A stretch of 14,485 nucleotides of DNA from Planctomycetota bacterium (GTDB taxonomy: Bacteria > Planctomycetota > Planctomycetia > Isosphaerales > Isosphaeraceae), in NCBI GenBank assembly GCA_021777685.1, contig JAJYDH010000103.1, positions 1-14,485 on the forward strand, in the 5' to 3' direction. Position 1 is the first letter of the stretch; the number at the start of each line of letters is the position of its first letter. Below, piece after piece: positions 7,448 through 14,485 of the stretch. The notes under the pieces were generated by a model. It was not told the DNA's origin, searched no databases, and was given only the letters and a program-made list of their open reading frames with translations. Position numbers and translations under genes: made by a program.

Positions 7448-10195
7448 TTACGGGGCCAGGTCGATCCAGACGCGGATGACCGGCTCGTCGATGGAGCGTT
7501 CGGCGCGGAAGCCGAGCTTCTCGCAGACTCGCTGCATCTCGTGATTGTCGGGGAGGATCTCGGCGGTGACGCGGGCGATCTTCTCGTCGCGGGCGATCGC
7601 GAGCAGGCGGGTGAGGATCTCGGTGCCGATCCCCCGGCCCTGGTGCTGGTCGCCGATGAGCATGGCGAACTCGGCCTCGTCGGTCCCCCGGAGCTTGCTC
7701 AGGCGGCCGACCCCGATGACCTCGTGCTCGCCGGTCCAGGGCTCCTTGCGGTCGACGACCAGGGCCATCTCGCGGTCGTAATCGATGAAGCAGATTCGGG
7801 TTAGGCGATCGTGGGCGACCCTCTGGCTGAGCTTCATGGCGTGGAAATAGCGGAGGGAGACGGAGCGCTCGGAGAGGGTCTGGTGGAACTTGACGAGCAG
7901 CGGCTCGTCCTCGGCCCGGATCGGCCGGATCACGACTGGGCAGCCGTCCTTGGTGTTCCAGGTCGAGACGTACTGGGTCGGATAGGGCCGGATCGCGGGC
8001 CTGGGGAGCTTGTCGTCGGGGATGGACGGGTCGTGGAGGATCACCCGGGCGTCGAGCGCGACCAGCCCCTCGGGGGAGGCCAGGAGCGGGTTGATGTCGA
8101 CCTCCTTGATCCGGGGACGCTCGACGATCATCTTGCTGAAGCGGACGAGGAGTTGCTCCAAAGCCTCCAGGTCAATCGGCTTGCGTCCCCGGACGCCCTG
8201 GAGGGCCTGGTAGATCCGGGTCCGCTCCATCAGGCGGCGGGCGAGGGTCGAGGTCAGGGGAGGGAGGGCCAGCGAGCGGTCCCGGTAGACCTCGACGAGC
8301 GGCCCGCCCGAGCCGAAGAGCAGGACCGGCCCGAACTGGGGGTCGTCGCTGGCGCCGACGATCAGCTCGTAGCCGTCGAGCTTGACCATCGGCTGGACCG
8401 TCACGCCGAGCATCGCGTCGGACGCGCCAATGGCGTCGACCCCGGCGGCGATCGCCCGGTAGGCCTCCTTGACCTCGCGGGCGTCGGCCAGGTTGAGTTT
8501 CACGCCGCCCACGTCGGTCTTGTGGGTGATGGTCCGGGAGTAGAGCTTGAGGACGACCGGGAAGCCGATCTCCCTGGCCGCCTCGATGGCCTCGGTCTCG
8601 GAGATCGCCACGCGGGTCTCGACGATCGGAATCCCTTGGGCGGACAGCAGTTGGAGCGACTCGAACTCGTCGAGGAGGGTCCGCTTCTCGTCCCCGGCGG
8701 CCTCCAGGATGGCGTCCCCGCGGGCCTTCTGCTCGGCCTCGTCGTCGGACTCGGGGTCGAGGGTCGGGGTCTCGTACAGGGCCCGGAGGTTGTCGGCGTG
8801 GCGGGCCATCGCCGAGAAGAGGCGGGCGGCGGTGTCGGGGTAGGGGAACGTGGGGATGCCCGCCTGGTCGAGGATCGCCTCGCCGGCGGCGACCTCCGCG
8901 CCGCCCATCCACGAGGCCAGGACCGGCTTCCCCTCGACCTTGGCGTAAGGCCTTAACGCCTCGGCGGTTCGGGTGGGATCGGTCATCGCCTGGGGGGTGA
9001 GGATCACCAGCAGGCCGTCGGAGCCGGGGTCCTTCGCGGCGACCTCCAGGGCCTTCGCGAACCGGTCGGGCCCGGCGTCGCCCAGGACGTCGATCGGGTT
9101 GCCGTGGCTCCAGTGCGGGGGCAGGAAGGACCCGAGGGCCTTGAGGGATTCGGGGGAAAGCTCCGCGAGCTGCCCCCCCTTGCCGACCAGGGCGTCGACC
9201 GCCAGCACGCCGGGGCCCCCGGCGTTGGTGACGATCGTGAGCCTGGGCCCCTTCGGCCGGGGCTGCTTGGCGAGGACCTCGGCGAGGTAGAAGACGTCGG
9301 AGATCGTGGTGGCCCGGAGGACCCCACCGCGCCGGAAGGCGGCGTCGAGCACCTCGTCGCTGCCGGCGAGCGAGCCGGTGTGCGACGCGGCGGCCTTGGC
9401 GGCGGCCTCGGTCCGGCCCGCCTTGATGACGATGATCGGCTTGGTGAGCGCAACCTCCCTGGCGGCCGAGAGGAACGAACGGGCGTCGCCGACCGACTCC
9501 ATGTAGATGACGATCGACCGGGTCCTCGGGTCGTCCCCCAGGTAGTCGATCAGGTCGCCCCAGCCGACGTCGAGCATCGATCCGATCGAGATGAACGCGC
9601 TGAAGCCGACCTGGGCGCGGAGGCTCCAGTCGAGGATGGCGGTGGTCAGGGCGCCGCTCTGGCTGATGAACCCGACGCTGCCGGGCCGGGCCATCGCCCC
9701 GGCGAAGGTGGCGTTGAGCCCGCCGAAAGGGCGCATCACCCCCAGGCAGTTCGGCCCGATCAGCCGGATTCGCCCGCGCCGGGCCTGCTCCAGGACCCGG
9801 CTCTCCAGGACCATCCCCTCGGGGCCGGTCTCCTTGAACCCGGCCGAGATCACGATCGCCCCCTTCACCCCCGCGTCGGCGCACTCGCCGATGAGGTCGG
9901 GCACGCCCGGCGCCGGGGTGGCGATGACGGCCAGGTCGACGGCCTCGGGGACGTCCTTGATCGTCGGATAGGCCCTGATCCCCAGCACGTTCGGCCGCTT
10001 CGGGTTGACCGGGTAGACCGTCCCGCCGAACGGGTTGCTGATCAGGTTCCAGAGGACCGTCCGCCCGACGCTCCCCGCCTTCTCCGTCGCCCCGACGACC
10101 GCCACGCTCCTCGGCGAGAAGATCGCATCCAGGGGCTTCCGGCCCGACCGATAGACGTCGGAGCCCTGGTCGGTCGGGGTTTCGGGGGTGGTCAT
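7448..10195 (-). CDS. Fused ADP-forming acyl-CoA synthetase / GNAT acetyltransferase (Pat/PatZ type)
   Basis: Proteins of this build (Pat, PatZ) acetylate lysines of metabolic enzymes such as acetyl-CoA synthetase, using acetyl-CoA, in the cytoplasm. The 915-residue product has a CoA-binding Rossmann domain (about 20-150; SVAVVGATEKAGSVG at 30-44), a ligase-CoA domain (about 170-480) with SHTGSLAGSD (271-280), an ATP-grasp domain (about 505-730; HKTDVGGV at 558-565) and a C-terminal GNAT domain (about 753-915). The GNAT acetyl-CoA loop is QGRGIGTEI (852-860). His272 sits where ADP-forming acetyl-CoA synthetases carry their phosphorylated histidine, a residue described as missing in Salmonella Pat, so synthetase activity is possible here. 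ATG 10195 is chosen over an open extension to 10264 because AAGGAAGAG (10204-10212) precedes it and the extension matches nothing. It is probably transcribed alone. The substrate is unknown. Confidence 0.9.
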   Translation of the reverse strand: MTTPETPTDQGSDVYRSGRKPLDAIFSPRSVAVVGATEKAGSVGRTVLWNLISNPFGGTVYPVNPKRPNVLGIRAYPTIKDVPEAVDLAVIATPAPGVPDLIGECADAGVKGAIVISAGFKETGPEGMVLESRVLEQARRGRIRLIGPNCLGVMRPFGGLNATFAGAMARPGSVGFISQSGALTTAILDWSLRAQVGFSAFISIGSMLDVGWGDLIDYLGDDPRTRSIVIYMESVGDARSFLSAAREVALTKPIIVIKAGRTEAAAKAAASHTGSLAGSDEVLDAAFRRGGVLRATTISDVFYLAEVLAKQPRPKGPRLTIVTNAGGPGVLAVDALVGKGGQLAELSPESLKALGSFLPPHWSHGNPIDVLGDAGPDRFAKALEVAAKDPGSDGLLVILTPQAMTDPTRTAEALRPYAKVEGKPVLASWMGGAEVAAGEAILDQAGIPTFPYPDTAARLFSAMARHADNLRALYETPTLDPESDDEAEQKARGDAILEAAGDEKRTLLDEFESLQLLSAQGIPIVETRVAISETEAIEAAREIGFPVVLKLYSRTITHKTDVGGVKLNLADAREVKEAYRAIAAGVDAIGASDAMLGVTVQPMVKLDGYELIVGASDDPQFGPVLLFGSGGPLVEVYRDRSLALPPLTSTLARRLMERTRIYQALQGVRGRKPIDLEALEQLLVRFSKMIVERPRIKEVDINPLLASPEGLVALDARVILHDPSIPDDKLPRPAIRPYPTQYVSTWNTKDGCPVVIRPIRAEDEPLLVKFHQTLSERSVSLRYFHAMKLSQRVAHDRLTRICFIDYDREMALVVDRKEPWTGEHEVIGVGRLSKLRGTDEAEFAMLIGDQHQGRGIGTEILTRLLAIARDEKIARVTAEILPDNHEMQRVCEKLGFRAERSIDEPVIRVWIDLAP

Positions 10196-10203
10196 CGGAT
10201 TCA

Positions 10204-10212
10204 CTCTTCCTT
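10204..10212 (-). promoter_or_regulatory. Ribosome binding site of the Pat-type gene
   Basis: On the - strand AAGGAAGAG lies eight bases before ATG 10195, which decides the start against the upstream in-frame codon at 10264. Confidence 0.6.
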
Positions 10213-10353
10213 GATCGCGAGTGACGTTGGCACGCCCTCGGAAACCGGACAAGATTGCGGACACGTCGCTGGATTTTCAGCAATCAAGTCGATGTCATGG
10301 CAAGAATTAAGGCATCCACTCTTGTCGACGTTCTAACGGGTACATCTCTGGCT

Positions 10354-10382
10354 CATGTGGCAAAATCGCGTTATCCCACATG
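10354..10382. repeat. Inverted repeat CATGTGG / CCACATG
   Basis: Seven-base arms at 10354-10360 and 10376-10382 flank a 15-base AT-richer loop. The repeat lies between the end of the restriction gene and the start of the Pat-type gene, both on the - strand. It could be an operator or a weak terminator; nothing decides this. Confidence 0.4.
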
Positions 10383-10476
10383 GAATCGGTTTGGTCGAGC
10401 CAAAATAGGCCGAACCTAAGCCCTGGAGCTTGCTTCGCCAATTGTCCTCCGCACGGCGACCGCTTTCGGCCACTGG

Positions 10477-11523
10477 CTAAGGCAAATTGATATCCAACCG
10501 ATCGAGAAAATCCGGACCTAGAGAGGTTATAATGCCTCCAAATTGATTGCCGTCGATAAGTCCAATAGGTTTCCTTCCAGGAGCGCCTGCCTCACTGATA
10601 GCCGCCTTAGAGAAATGACTTGTCGTGACGACTACTCCTCTTGCGAACGGTTCCAGGCTCCCACGAAGCTCAGCTATTTCTCTACGACCAACAGTGTGAA
10701 GCCAACGCTTTGCCTGAACTTGGACCCGCAAGCCTCGCAAGGGCCAAATGTGCTGGCCAGGATACGCATCGACGTCAATTCCTCCATCTTGGCTATATTT
10801 GGTCACTTCGACGCGTTCAAATCCCGTTCTTAATAATACCTCTTTCACAAGATGTTCAAATTCCTGGGGGCTGAAGGACAGCAGGCGCGCTCGGATCGAC
10901 GAGGCTCCAGGGGCCGAGAGGTCGAAAGCCGACTGTTGATCGAGCTTTGGTAGCCCCGCGATCTGCCGATCTTCTTGAGAACCGACGTCATCCGTGTCTA
11001 TTTTCTCGCAGACCTCGCGACTGATCGCCTCATCCAATGTGAGAGGAACTGAGTTTGGATCTTGGTGGATCAAGAACTCGAAAAGCCAGACGCTCCGAGA
11101 AGTACCACGGATATCGACCTGAGCCTCTTGATAATGCCGCAAGTACTCCAGTAAGCCGAGAAATCGCCAGCGCTTGGGGCCAACCGATTTGTCGCGCCGA
11201 CTCGCAACGATTGCGAATAGATAGATAGGAAATCGGTCGCCGAGTTGCTGGGGCAGGCGTCGATTCATCCCGGAAAGGTTCTGATCCCCCTCCATTCCCG
11301 CTCCCGTATAGACCAAAGTTCTCCCCTCAATGCGGTCGTGGTACGGGTTCTCCCTGTGAAGGCGAGAAGGGGCGATCGAAGTCATGATCGCCATCCGCCT
11401 GACGACTTTGTCGTCCTCAAGGCGCAATCGGACACCGCCCGCATTCGATACACCAAGTGACTTCGAAATCTCATCGTTAGAGTACAGGTCGCCAACCACG
11501 AATGACTCGATTTCAGAATGCAT
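10477..11523 (-). CDS. Type IV-like restriction endonuclease: SRA-like domain plus Mrr catalytic domain
   Basis: Enzymes with this domain pair bind modified DNA, typically methylated or hydroxymethylated cytosine, and cut it. The 348-residue protein has an SRA/YDG-like N-terminal half. RTLVYTGAGMEGDQNLSGMN (68-87) mirrors the SRA signature YTGxG...DQxLxxxN. The C-terminal half is an Mrr_cat PD-(D/E)xK domain (about 212-335): LLSFSPQEFEHLVKEVL (214-230), DGGID with Asp250, and Gln270-Ala-Lys272, the QxK form typical of Mrr. All expected catalytic residues are present. The gene is visibly AT-richer than its neighbours, suggesting recent transfer. No methyltransferase accompanies it, as expected for type IV. 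It follows a 90-residue gene by 48 bp on the same strand. The exact modification recognised is unknown. The start has only a weak AGGG site upstream. Confidence 0.8.
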   Translation of the reverse strand: MHSEIESFVVGDLYSNDEISKSLGVSNAGGVRLRLEDDKVVRRMAIMTSIAPSRLHRENPYHDRIEGRTLVYTGAGMEGDQNLSGMNRRLPQQLGDRFPIYLFAIVASRRDKSVGPKRWRFLGLLEYLRHYQEAQVDIRGTSRSVWLFEFLIHQDPNSVPLTLDEAISREVCEKIDTDDVGSQEDRQIAGLPKLDQQSAFDLSAPGASSIRARLLSFSPQEFEHLVKEVLLRTGFERVEVTKYSQDGGIDVDAYPGQHIWPLRGLRVQVQAKRWLHTVGRREIAELRGSLEPFARGVVVTTSHFSKAAISEAGAPGRKPIGLIDGNQFGGIITSLGPDFLDRLDINLP

Positions 11524-11571
11524 TGTGACCCTGATTTGACTGCTTCGGAATGCGTTGCAACGAGCAAGTTA

Positions 11572-11844
11572 TCATGATGCTTTGTGAGCGAGTCTGGGCT
11601 GTTCGTTCATTCCATCCGCGATCTGTTCGTTCGAAACGGGGTAGTCAACCCAGACCCAAGCCTGGACATAGGCGCCCCTGGTAGGGCTCCCGGTCGCCCG
11701 TGAAACCGGAGCTTCGCAATCGATCTCAAGAAAACCTTCGTCGTGATACTTTTTCTTTGCTTCCGCACGGTACCAAGCTTCGTCGGGCGTCCAGCCGAGG
11801 CTCATCTGTGGAGACTCCCAATCAAGGAATGGCTCAGGGATCAT
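11572..11844 (-). CDS. Conserved-looking 90-residue protein of unknown function
   Basis: I do not recognise a named family. The product is acidic to neutral with no signal peptide or membrane segment, and it has a central EIDCEAPVSRATGSPTRG (40-57) followed by aromatic AYVQAWVWVDYPV (58-70). That pattern looks like a small folded domain. GAGGAAG lies directly before ATG 11844, and a perfect TATAAT lies 32 bases upstream, so expression is likely. It ends 48 bp before the SRA-Mrr nuclease gene on the same strand and may be co-transcribed with it. A role tied to the nuclease is possible but unsupported. Confidence 0.6.
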   Translation of the reverse strand: MIPEPFLDWESPQMSLGWTPDEAWYRAEAKKKYHDEGFLEIDCEAPVSRATGSPTRGAYVQAWVWVDYPVSNEQIADGMNEQPRLAHKAS

Positions 11845-11876
11845 GCTTCCTCACCGATGAAGCTCGTTGTGCCGGT

Positions 11877-11882
11877 ATTATA
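11877..11882 (-). promoter_or_regulatory. -10 box TATAAT upstream of the 90-residue gene
   Basis: On the - strand this is a perfect TATAAT in the 112-bp gap between the kinase stop and ATG 11844. No good -35 hexamer is found at 16-18 bases, so the promoter may be weak or activator-dependent. The leader would be about 25 bases. Confidence 0.4.
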
Positions 11883-11919
11883 TTCCGGACGAATGGGCGG
11901 GCGGAAACATACTATCTTT

Positions 11920-11946
11920 CGTCCGATCCGATTTTTCGAACGGACG
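11920..11946 (-). terminator. Possible hairpin after the kinase gene
   Basis: Six-base arms CGTCCG (11920-11925) and CGGACG (11941-11946) flank a 15-base loop, starting 10 bases after the kinase stop. There is no T-tract in the direction of transcription, so this is a weak candidate. Confidence 0.25.
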
Positions 11947-11956
11947 GGACTCCGGC

Positions 11957-13516
11957 TCATCCTCCCCCGGCCCGGCGTTGCTTCTGTTCGAGCCTGATCC
12001 GTCGGGCCAGTCGGAACCAGGTCGTCGCCTGGGAGGAGGCGAGGCAGGCGAGGGAGGCGGCGGCGAGGAGCGCCATCAGGGCGGTCGGGCCGACGGTGGC
12101 GAAGAAGACGTTCGCCTCGACCCGGTGCCGCTCGTCGATGAAGCCGTAGAGGTAGCGGGCGCAGATCAGGAGCCAGGCGGCGCAGCCGAACATCCCCGCC
12201 CAGCGGCCCCAGCGGTGGCCGGTCAGGATCGACCAGGCGACCGCCAGGAGGACCAGCGCGATCCCCGTCCCCGTGCCGACGATCGAGGGGAGCGTGCCGT
12301 GGTAGCCGATGATCCGCCGGGCCTCGGGCGGCAGGGCCAGGACCACCGACGTCCAGAACAGCGAGAACACGCTCAGCGCGGCGAACTCGAACGAGATTCC
12401 GATGATCGCCTTGGGACGCTCGGCGTCGATCTCGCGCTCGTCCAGCCGGAACCGGTAGGGCGGGGCCGCGACCGGCCTGCCGTCGAGGACGTTCTGGAGG
12501 TCGTCGGCGAAGGCGTCGGCCGTCTGGTAGCGGTCGTCGGGGTCCTTGGCCGACGCCTTGTGGACGACGGCCATCAGGGCGGGCGAGACGGATTTATTGA
12601 GGCCGGCGACCGGCGGCAGGGCCTTGGTGACAACGTGGCGGAGGACCCCCTCGCGGGTCGGGGCGTCGACGGCCCGGCCCAGGGTGAGCATCTCGAAGAG
12701 GACCAGCCCCAGCGAATAGACGTCCGTCCGGTGGTCGATCTCCAGCCGGCCCGTCACCTGCTCCGGGCTCATGTAGGTGGGCGTGCCGACGATCTGGCCG
12801 GTGCTGGTGATGGTGACGTCCTCGAAGAACCGGGCGACGCCGAAGTCGATCAGGCGGACCTTCCCCGAGCGGTCGAGCAGCAGGTTCTCCGGCTTGACGT
12901 CGCGGTGGACCACCCCCCGCTCGTGGGCATGCCCCAGCGCCCGGGCGGCGTCCCTGGCGATCTCGACGCAGCGGCGGACGTGCTCGGCCGAGGTGGTCCG
13001 GGGCGTCGGACCGGGAGTCGTCGCCCTGTGCCGGTCGGGATCGGCCGGGGGCATCGTGACCGTCGAGCCGTCGAAGCGGACGACCGGCGCCTCGTCCTCG
13101 ACCGACGCCAGCCCCTCCAGGGCCGAGTCGATCGTCGCCTTCGGGTCGCGGTCGATCGCGTCGAGCACCCGGCGGATCGAGGCGCCGTCGACGTACTCCA
13201 GCGCCATGTAGCAGAGCTGCTGGTCCTGGCCGACGTAGTGGACCCGGGCGATGTGGGGATGGTCTAATTTGGCGACCGCCTGGGCCTCGCGGCGGAACCG
13301 GGCGATGTCGTCCGGGCGGTTCAGGGCGTCGCCCAGGACCTTCAGGGCCACGACCCGGCCGAGCGAGACCTGGCGGGCCTGATAGACCACCCCCATCCCG
13401 CCCGAGCCGAGGCGACGCTCGACCACGAAGTCGCCGACGCGGACCTCTGCCTCCAGCTTCGTCGGGCGACGAGGAGGCTCGGGCGCTGCATCGAGCACCG
13501 ATCCGTTCTCGCCCAT
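11957..13516 (-). CDS. Membrane-anchored Ser/Thr protein kinase
   Basis: This is a Hanks-type (PknB-like) kinase, phosphorylating serine or threonine of unidentified partners at the inner face of the membrane. In the 519-residue product the glycine loop is GSGGMGVVY (37-45), followed by Lys59 in VALKVL, HRDVKPEN (204-211, catalytic Asp206), DFG (224-226), and SPEQ (250-253) in place of APE. All catalytic residues are present. A Ser/Thr/Pro-rich insert of about 55 residues (about 122-178) separates the two lobes before the helix leading to HRD. Behind the kinase domain (ends about 347) lie four hydrophobic segments, roughly 372-395, 410-431, 439-457 and 469-494, and a basic tail. No extracellular sensor domain is visible. 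ATG 13516 is preferred to GTG 13543 because GGGAGGAA (13525-13532) lies ten bases before it. Confidence 0.92.
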   Translation of the reverse strand: MGENGSVLDAAPEPPRRPTKLEAEVRVGDFVVERRLGSGGMGVVYQARQVSLGRVVALKVLGDALNRPDDIARFRREAQAVAKLDHPHIARVHYVGQDQQLCYMALEYVDGASIRRVLDAIDRDPKATIDSALEGLASVEDEAPVVRFDGSTVTMPPADPDRHRATTPGPTPRTTSAEHVRRCVEIARDAARALGHAHERGVVHRDVKPENLLLDRSGKVRLIDFGVARFFEDVTITSTGQIVGTPTYMSPEQVTGRLEIDHRTDVYSLGLVLFEMLTLGRAVDAPTREGVLRHVVTKALPPVAGLNKSVSPALMAVVHKASAKDPDDRYQTADAFADDLQNVLDGRPVAAPPYRFRLDEREIDAERPKAIIGISFEFAALSVFSLFWTSVVLALPPEARRIIGYHGTLPSIVGTGTGIALVLLAVAWSILTGHRWGRWAGMFGCAAWLLICARYLYGFIDERHRVEANVFFATVGPTALMALLAAASLACLASSQATTWFRLARRIRLEQKQRRAGGG

Positions 13517-13524
13517 CGGCCGAA

Positions 13525-13532
13525 TTCCTCCC
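13525..13532 (-). promoter_or_regulatory. Ribosome binding site of the kinase gene
   Basis: On the - strand GGGAGGAA has its GGAGG core ten bases before ATG 13516. It lies inside the longer open frame from GTG 13543, which argues for the shorter protein. Confidence 0.6.
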
Positions 13533-13576
13533 GGTTGCCCCACCCTCGACCCCCGCCGAGAGTCCCCGAACCTACC

Positions 13577-13604
13577 ATGATATCCGCGCCGGCCGGACTC
13601 GCAA
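13577..13604 (-). promoter_or_regulatory. Sigma-70-like promoter candidate for the kinase gene
   Basis: On the - strand TTGCGA (13599-13604) and TATCAT (13577-13582) are 16 bases apart, matching the consensus at 4 of 6 and 5 of 6 positions. Transcription would begin near 13570, about 54 bases before the ATG. Confidence 0.4.
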
Positions 13605-14171
13605 GCCGGTCAGATCGGGCGGGCCGGATTGGTCGGGCCAGACTCCTGGCGAGCGTACTTCAAACCCAATGCCCACCCTCTCGATCCGTCCAGACGAATC
13701 CAGCTATGGCGTAAACCATGATTAATTATCGAGATCCGTCATCCAGATGGGCCCACGAGGCGCAACGGCCGGACGGAGCCAATCCCCGCCGACGGCCCGG
13801 AAAATACGAACCCGAAATCGCGTCCTGGACCGGCGGAGGATGTCCCCGGCGACTCGCCAATTCGAAGCAAAAAACAAACCCAGATCCGATTGACCGTTCA
13901 TCCGAATCGCGAAGCCGATGTGCCCGCCCGCCCTGCCGACGCATCCCGGAAAGACGAACCCGATCGATCGAGGGGCCTTCCCGCTCTCTCCCTATCATGA
14001 TCGTTCCGGGCGCCCGGTTCTTATCCGCCTTTCCGGCCAGCCGCGCGGATTTCTCGCGAGATGGCCTCCGATCGGCCGGTCGAATAGGGGGCCGGGTCGC
14101 TTCGTCTACCCACTCGGCCTCGAGGATCGACGGATCATGACGCTTTCAAGACCTCCGGGATAGCGCCCGGC

Positions 14172-14179
14172 GAGGGGGG
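14172..14179 (+). promoter_or_regulatory. Ribosome binding site of the cytochrome gene
   Basis: GAGGGGGG lies six bases before ATG 14186 and supports that start. Confidence 0.55.
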
Positions 14180-14185
14180 ACATCC

Positions 14186-14485
14186 ATGCGCGCTTCACGG
14201 TCGAGGAGACGAACGGCGGCCCGGTCCGGTGCCTGGTCCGCGCTGGCCTGGTGTGCGATCGGCGGGCCGGCCCTGGCGGGGCCGGGCGAGACGTCGGGTC
14301 GGTCCCTGGTGGCCGAGGGGGCCCGGCTCTTCCTGACCGACTGGTCGACCACGAGCCGGGACGGGCTCGGCGGCGACGGGCTCGGGCCGATGTTCAACGA
14401 GCGGTCGTGCGTCGCCTGCCATGGGCAGGGAGGGCCGGGAGGCGCCGGCGGGTCGCGATTCGACGTCCTGATCCTGACCGACTCC
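14186..14485 (+). CDS. Exported c-type cytochrome, di-haem oxidoreductase-like, 3' partial
   Basis: Only the first 100 residues are in the window and the frame is open to the edge. A basic start (MRASRSRRRTAARSG) and a hydrophobic stretch (about 15-31, ending ALAG) form a Sec-type signal peptide. A typical N-terminal segment follows: EGARLFLTDW (44-53), then GGDGLGPMFNERSCVACHGQ (62-81) with a CxxCH haem c site (CVACH, 75-79). The sequence around it resembles the di-haem 'thiol oxidoreductase' family common in planctomycetes. These proteins act outside the cytoplasmic membrane as redox enzymes, but their substrate is generally unknown. The family call is from the motif context only, since the second haem site lies beyond the edge. 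Confidence 0.75.
   Translation, partial: MRASRSRRRTAARSGAWSALAWCAIGGPALAGPGETSGRSLVAEGARLFLTDWSTTSRDGLGGDGLGPMFNERSCVACHGQGGPGGAGGSRFDVLILTDS

Larger units (their letters stand above)
13517..14185. other. Divergent gene-free region between kinase and cytochrome genes
   Basis: About 670 bases carry the kinase promoter candidate at the left and the cytochrome ribosome site at the right. The middle has several AACCC-containing motifs (near 13664, 13809, 13877 and 13957) without regular spacing, and a 12-base palindrome CCGGGCGCCCGG at 14006-14017. The open frames here (for example 13718-14140 on +) are Arg/Ser/Pro-rich and show no domain, so I do not call them genes. Confidence 0.5.

Noticed and set aside
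13718..14140. 140-residue open + frame before the cytochrome gene
   Set aside because: The product is Arg/Ser/Pro-rich with no recognisable fold, and open frames of this size are common by chance in DNA of this GC content.
1..14485. tRNA, rRNA, integrase, transposase, toxin-antitoxin or retron genes
   Set aside because: I looked for these on both strands and saw no cloverleaf, reverse transcriptase, integrase or transposase motif. A covariance-model scan could still find a small RNA that I missed.

Overview
The window is high-GC bacterial DNA with long, tightly coding genes and long GC-rich intergenic stretches. Three things suggest a planctomycete, probably of the Isosphaeraceae type: a serine/threonine kinase with a membrane-bound C-terminus, an exported di-haem oxidoreductase-like cytochrome, and GCCCCGGAGGGGC-type palindromic repeats. 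This placement rests on gene content and style; no rRNA gene or other phylogenetic marker is present.

Left part (1-6489, all + strand). The window opens inside an exported caspase/legumain-like (clan CD) protein. It is followed by a complete type I restriction-modification operon in the order hsdM (1222-2676), hsdS (2673-3869), hsdR (4159-6489). HsdM and HsdS form the methyltransferase, HsdS supplies the target sequence, and HsdR adds the PD-(D/E)xK nuclease and DNA-translocating helicase. hsdM and hsdS overlap by 4 bases. hsdR is set apart by 289 bp that hold a nested palindromic repeat cluster (3929-4132), an unusual insertion inside such an operon. HsdR looks like the EcoEI/EcoAI (type IB) family.

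Middle (6490-10476). A stretch of about 960 bp with no convincing gene carries small palindromes and a direct repeat. Next, on the - strand, is a large fusion of an ADP-forming acyl-CoA synthetase and a GNAT acetyltransferase (Pat/PatZ type), a probable protein lysine acetyltransferase that still has the candidate catalytic histidine of its synthetase part.

Right part (10477-13543, - strand). A visibly AT-richer gene encodes an SRA-like plus Mrr-type nuclease, a probable type IV (modification-dependent) restriction enzyme. A 90-residue protein of unknown function lies just upstream of it, and the pair shares a promoter candidate with a perfect TATAAT. Upstream of these is a Ser/Thr protein kinase with four C-terminal membrane segments. 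After a gene-free divergent region, the start of an exported c-type cytochrome (14186 onward, + strand) runs off the window.

Taken together, the window holds two restriction systems of opposite logic within about 5 kb: type I cuts DNA lacking the host mark, and type IV probably cuts DNA carrying foreign marks. Ordinary cellular genes lie between and around them. I did not find a clearly new multi-gene system. The most unusual items are the palindrome cluster inside the R-M operon, the SRA-Mrr gene with its small neighbour, and the caspase-like protein beside the R-M operon.
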